NCBI GenBank assembly: GCA_018105865.1
Contig: CM030859.1
Location: forward strand, 7,872,168 to 7,936,167
Reading direction: 5' to 3'
Source: Metaphire vulgaris
Lineage: Eukaryota > Annelida > Clitellata > Crassiclitellata > Megascolecidae
DNA length: 64,000 nucleotides
The notes under the pieces were generated by a model. It did not search any database. It saw only the letters and a program-made list of their open reading frames with translations, and was not told the origin of the DNA. Shown one piece after another: positions 60,345 to 64,000 of the stretch (its first letter is position 1; each line of letters begins with the position of its first letter). Made by a program: the position numbers and the translations under genes.

Positions 60345-60640
60345 ACTACAGTCTCAAATCGCATCAGTCGACCGGAGTTAAGCAACGTCAAGCGCAGCTC
60401 GTACTTGGATGGGTGACAGTCCCGGGATTGAGTCAATGTGTCGGCGGCCATCCAAATCGTACATTGATTGGGCGTGAATTAAGTGGTAGCAGCGTTAAGC
60501 TGCTAAGGTAACACTCGGGTCTAGACAAAGCAATGACAAACTACTTTAGATTACTGGCGTAATTCACCTGCGTCGCTGCTTGCCTAGTTCACTAAGATCA
60601 GCGCCGGACTATAGTATACGCTCGTTGGAGTAAACTTAAC
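60345..60640 (+). mobile_element. 5S-rRNA-headed SINE with Deu-like core
   Basis: The first about 110 bases resemble 5S rRNA: gcatcagtcgaccggagtta, agttaagcaacgtcaagcgc, cgtacttggatgggtgacag and tcccggga, keeping the internal promoter region. The next part (gggtctagacaaagcaatga, caaactactttagattactg) resembles the central Deu domain of DeuSINEs known from deuterostomes. The 3' end is uncertain. The many mismatches argue against a functional 5S gene. Confidence 0.7.
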
Positions 60641-60648
60641 TTAAACTT

Positions 60649-60772
60649 AGCATGATTTAAAGTGGCTTAGAAGGCATTACTGCCTGTGTGAAAGCCACTA
60701 TGGGCATTGACTTGAACCCGCTCCGTCAGCCTGACGCTCCAGCACGTAACCCACTCTGTCATCTTACGCCCC
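60649..60772 (-). mobile_element. tRNA-derived SINE, family 1, reverse copy
   Basis: Reverse complement of 2884-3008: gatttaaagtggcttagaag, gcattactgcctgtgtgaaa, with a B-box complement cttgaacccgct and head catcttacgcc. Well preserved. Confidence 0.82.
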
Positions 60773-62185
60773 CAGAACTAACAGAACTAACTTTACCTAT
60801 CTAGTCTCAAACTGGCGCTACAAAAGTCACATTCATACACTTAATAATAGCAACGTAGAATCGCAGAAAATATGCAAAAGTGTACATACTCGCTGATATT
60901 ATATATTCCTGAAGCCGAAGTAAACGCAATTTACGCGAAATATTAAAAAACTTTTCAAATACAAAAATACAAAAGTTTACTCAAAAAGAACGCTGTTGCT
61001 ACAAGTCTCTGCTTAGAATCGCCCAGAACCCACTAATCTCGGTCTAAATCAAGCGATTAAAGCCAAAACTAAGCATTACACTGGTTGTATACATTAGAAA
61101 AAATTTCTGCTGTATTTTTGCTGATTTTGCCCTAATAAAAAGTGTTGATTCCAGATATAAAGCCAAAAAATATGCAATGGTTCAAAATTTTTCGCAAATA
61201 AGAAATGCTTCATTAAAGGTGTTAAAGTCAAAAATAAGAAACAAAAAGAAATTCTGAAGTGATAGTAATAGCACGTAGTACTCGACTCCAAATTTGATTC
61301 GAGCAAAAATTGAGTCGAGTACTCTAAACAACTAAACAAAAGATTGAATAGATAAATAAAGAATAAGTTGTTTAAAATTGAATTTCGAGGCAGGAGTCTT
61401 CTCTTTTTGGATGCTGTAGTATACAGTAGTTATGATCACTGTTGTAAAGCTGTAGCCTAAATACCAGCAGTAGTCCGCCATATTTTTGCCGTAGTTCCAT
61501 CTGCCTGTAAATCTGTTATACTACATTAAATGGTCTTGAATATCCGAAAAATTTATATGTAACTGTATCCAAGTTTTCTGCTTTGGTTAAATGAGTGGCT
61601 ATGAGGCAAATAATAAGACATTATGTGACGTATAACGTTTGCAAATCATTATTTCGGTTTTCCCAGAGGTACATAAGCAAGGAAGTTTGGTGACTCCTCC
61701 GACTCCTAAAGTCCTAGTTAGCGCAGGATATAAAGTAATCACCATCTCATAAAATCAAACAATGATCACTGTTTATAGTTTGATTTCTTGTGAATGGAGG
61801 GAATTTACTTTATGAGGATTAACAATGGAAGGTTCATTAATGATTTTCATTTGAACCAACACATTTTAACTTTCTCTTTGAACAGGCAATTCTTTCCTTG
61901 TCCATATAATAATACCTTAGATCGACTATTAAAGTGGTTCAGGAAGTTAGGAAGTTTGGTGTGTCCACTGTGCAGTCCTAGAAGCAAGGATATAACTTTC
62001 AAGTTTTCATAAAATCAAACAATGATCATTATAATTGATTTCTTGGAGAATGGTTCCAATGGATTCCAAACTTTCCATTTGAGCAACAGGAATGGAAGAC
62101 AAAATGTACTTTAATTTTGGACCCATTGTCTGCTAAAACAATTTAGACTTGTCTTCGAACTGTCAATAAAAAGCCTCCATTATAA
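60773..62185. other. Intergenic, nothing recognised
   Basis: AT-rich. A phrase ataaaatcaaacaatgatca occurs near 61750 and 62010, suggesting an old direct duplication of about 260 bp. No coding signal. Confidence 0.4.
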
Positions 62186-62410
62186 TAATGCGATTTAAAG
62201 TGGTTTAGGAGGCTAAGTAAGCCTGTGTGAAAAACACTGCAGTAACTCTCCACATTCAATAACCTAGTTTTCCGAGATAGCCTTTGTATCGATTTTACTA
62301 TTCATTTGTCACTCCCAAGATGGTCCAAACTGTTCCATTTGTCCACAACCCTTGCACTACAAAATTTTTCTTTCATTCTTGGACCCATCCTCTACTAAAA
62401 CAATTTGCAT
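62186..62410 (-). mobile_element. LINE 3' end, reverse orientation
   Basis: On the minus strand: KIL-like FCSARVVDKWNSLD region (gtgcaagggttgtggacaaa, tggaacagtttggacc), then the tail tttaggaggctaagtaagcc (plus-strand reading) and att units. Same family as 22678-22975. Confidence 0.8.
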
Positions 62411-63443
62411 TTGTGGCCTCTTGTGCCGTTATATAATGTACATTCTTCAGTAACATAAGTTACATAACATTCCAATCCCATTGATTCAATAAGACCTTTG
62501 ATGTGGATGCAGTATATACAAGCTTCTCCTCCATATCCATATGGAAATATTTCAGAAGATATTTCTATCTATCATAATACATAGACGTGGTTCCTGGAGC
62601 CAAAAGGTTCTTTACCTTCAGCCATGAACCCAGAAACTCTGCTGACGACTTTGGCAGAACAAGATCTCATATAAGGTCATTCAACCCAGCTTCGGGAGGA
62701 AAGTGTGGTATTCGGCAATATCCGGATTCGTCAAGGACTGATGTCAAAAAACTACCGATTCTTAATATTGATTTGGTTTTTAATTTCTTTGCTAAATGAT
62801 TTAATTGCAACTTTACAGACTTTGTTTAACCTTTACTTTCAAGTTGCAGTTGTGATTTTAAAACTTTTCAAGATACTTTGTGCTTGTGGGACATGTGATA
62901 GCCTAACAAGTCTTATTAGTTCTGAGGAAATGATTATCCAATTTATTTTCAACCCCAGGTATTTGAAATGCTATTGATTGATACTGTTGTGCTTTAAGAC
63001 CAGTGCTGTAAAAATTCAGACTTTGCAAAATCAAGACCCGAATGGTCATTCTAATCCTGTGCGTAATATTTGCTTCGGATCCAGATCCGGTGGAAAATAT
63101 GCAGCTGGTCATTCCCTAGAATATGAGCAACTATATCATGTAGTATGTGACAAAATGGAGTACCAGTGGTCAACACAGAATGTCAAAACAAATGGCTCTC
63201 AACTAAATGCAACCATTTAACCCAACTTATCCTACATTCACTATGTTTCTACTGACGTGAACAGCGGACACACAAATCATAAAAACATCAAGTTATTATT
63301 CAAACTGATTAACGGAAATGCTGAGTCGTGTCTTAATGTATAGCAAGTTTGTATAGCAGCTGCCACAGAGGACAGCATTCTATGGAAACACAAAATTTAC
63401 TTAACGTTCACTTTAAACAAACTGTCTTAAAGTCATTTCACCC
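62411..63443. other. Intergenic, nothing recognised
   Basis: Short unspliced frames only. It may contain the 3' UTR of the gene ending at 63444. Confidence 0.4.
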
Positions 63444-63570
63444 CTAATATGAGCCAATCGCAACTTCTTGTTCCATAGGCTGTGGCACTTCCACTCGTGT
63501 TTCCTCTAGAAGTTTGACTGATTCATCGATAACCACAGTTGTACCAGTTTTATACTGGTAGTTTCCCTGA
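63444..63570 (-). CDS. Last coding exon of an unidentified gene
   Basis: A good acceptor (tttgctttacag on the minus strand) precedes a frame ending in TAG that encodes 41 residues starting QGNYQYKTGTTVVID, then ESVKLLEETRVEVP and a C-terminus EVAIGSY. It enters in phase 2. I do not recognise the protein. Upstream exons are beyond the window, or are short ones not seen in 63571-64000. Confidence 0.55.
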
Positions 63571-64000
63571 CTGTAAAGCAAATAGAAAAAATGACAAGAA
63601 CATGAATAAGACAACACTGGAATATAATGCATCAAATAGGGCATAATTTCTTTAACAAAATGTAGCCTCTGTGGTCTGAATGTAGTCCATATCATTTAGT
63701 ATAATTTCCAATGCAGAAGGAATGCTCATGGAAATAATTAAAGCTTTTATTAGTTGCAATTATAAGTACATGTGCATAAACTTTAGCTCCACAGTTAAGA
63801 CTGCATGAAACAAACAGTGTCAATAAAATTCCAAACAACAAACTCAACAATACATACTGCAATGCTAATTGCAATATGTGTTGTTGTTGTTGTTGAAGAA
63901 GAGAAACCATTTACTTTTAATCATTTTTATTGCACTGCAACAACATGAATTCCCTCAACAAACCATAACGTTCAATTCATTGTACTAGATATAAGCTTAG

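Noticed and set aside
60345..60455. Functional 5S rRNA gene
   Set aside because: Too many mismatches to 5S and continuous with a Deu-like SINE body.

Overview
This is animal nuclear DNA: AT-rich, with genes split into many short exons by introns of about 0.3-5 kb, long microsatellites and very many transposon remnants. Four genes could be reconstructed by hand from reading frame, splice-site phase and protein similarity. The family set (FGF8/17/18-like ligand, FGFR-like kinase, FBXW2, SLC15A4, SMARCE1), the compact introns and a SINE with a 5S-rRNA head and a Deu-like core suggest an invertebrate deuterostome. A tunicate is plausible, but the species was not identified.

Layout. 1-9024 (+): 3' part of an FGFR-like receptor tyrosine kinase; one kinase exon is duplicated and appears broken. 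9025-16193: intergenic, filled with microsatellites and MITEs. 16194-22674 (+): three 3' exons of an FGF8/17/18-like growth factor whose signal-peptide exon was not found. 22678-29500: no host gene seen; LINE ends, a three-level nest of transposons and a 1.4 kb hAT-type element. 29530-33965 (-): complete FBXW2 (4 exons, 497 aa). 34780-43850 (+): complete SLC15A4-like proton/peptide-histidine transporter (8 exons, 668 aa), head-to-head with FBXW2 across 0.8 kb. 47125-59543 (-): complete coding region of SMARCE1/BAF57 (13 coding exons, 633 aa), tail-to-tail with SLC15A4. 63444-63570 (-): last coding exon of an unidentified gene. In all three complete genes the exon lengths sum to a multiple of three and every junction keeps frame.

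Most of the rest is mobile DNA. At least five families of non-autonomous elements have hAT-like ends (CAG...CTG) and 8-bp target duplications that can be read directly, many of them exact. There are also Harbinger-like elements (3-bp TWA duplications), TTAA-flanked mini-elements, a tRNA-derived SINE whose 3' tail matches that of a LINE in the same window, a second tRNA-type SINE and a Deu/5S-type SINE. A decayed hAT zinc-finger coding fragment lies inside the FGF gene.

The most notable biological points are the linkage of an FGF-type ligand to an FGFR-type receptor (about 7 kb between them), the damaged kinase exon, the SINE-LINE tail sharing, and the nested insertions, which give a relative order of transposon activity. 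Exon coordinates come from hand reading of splice sites and may be off by a few bases where noted.
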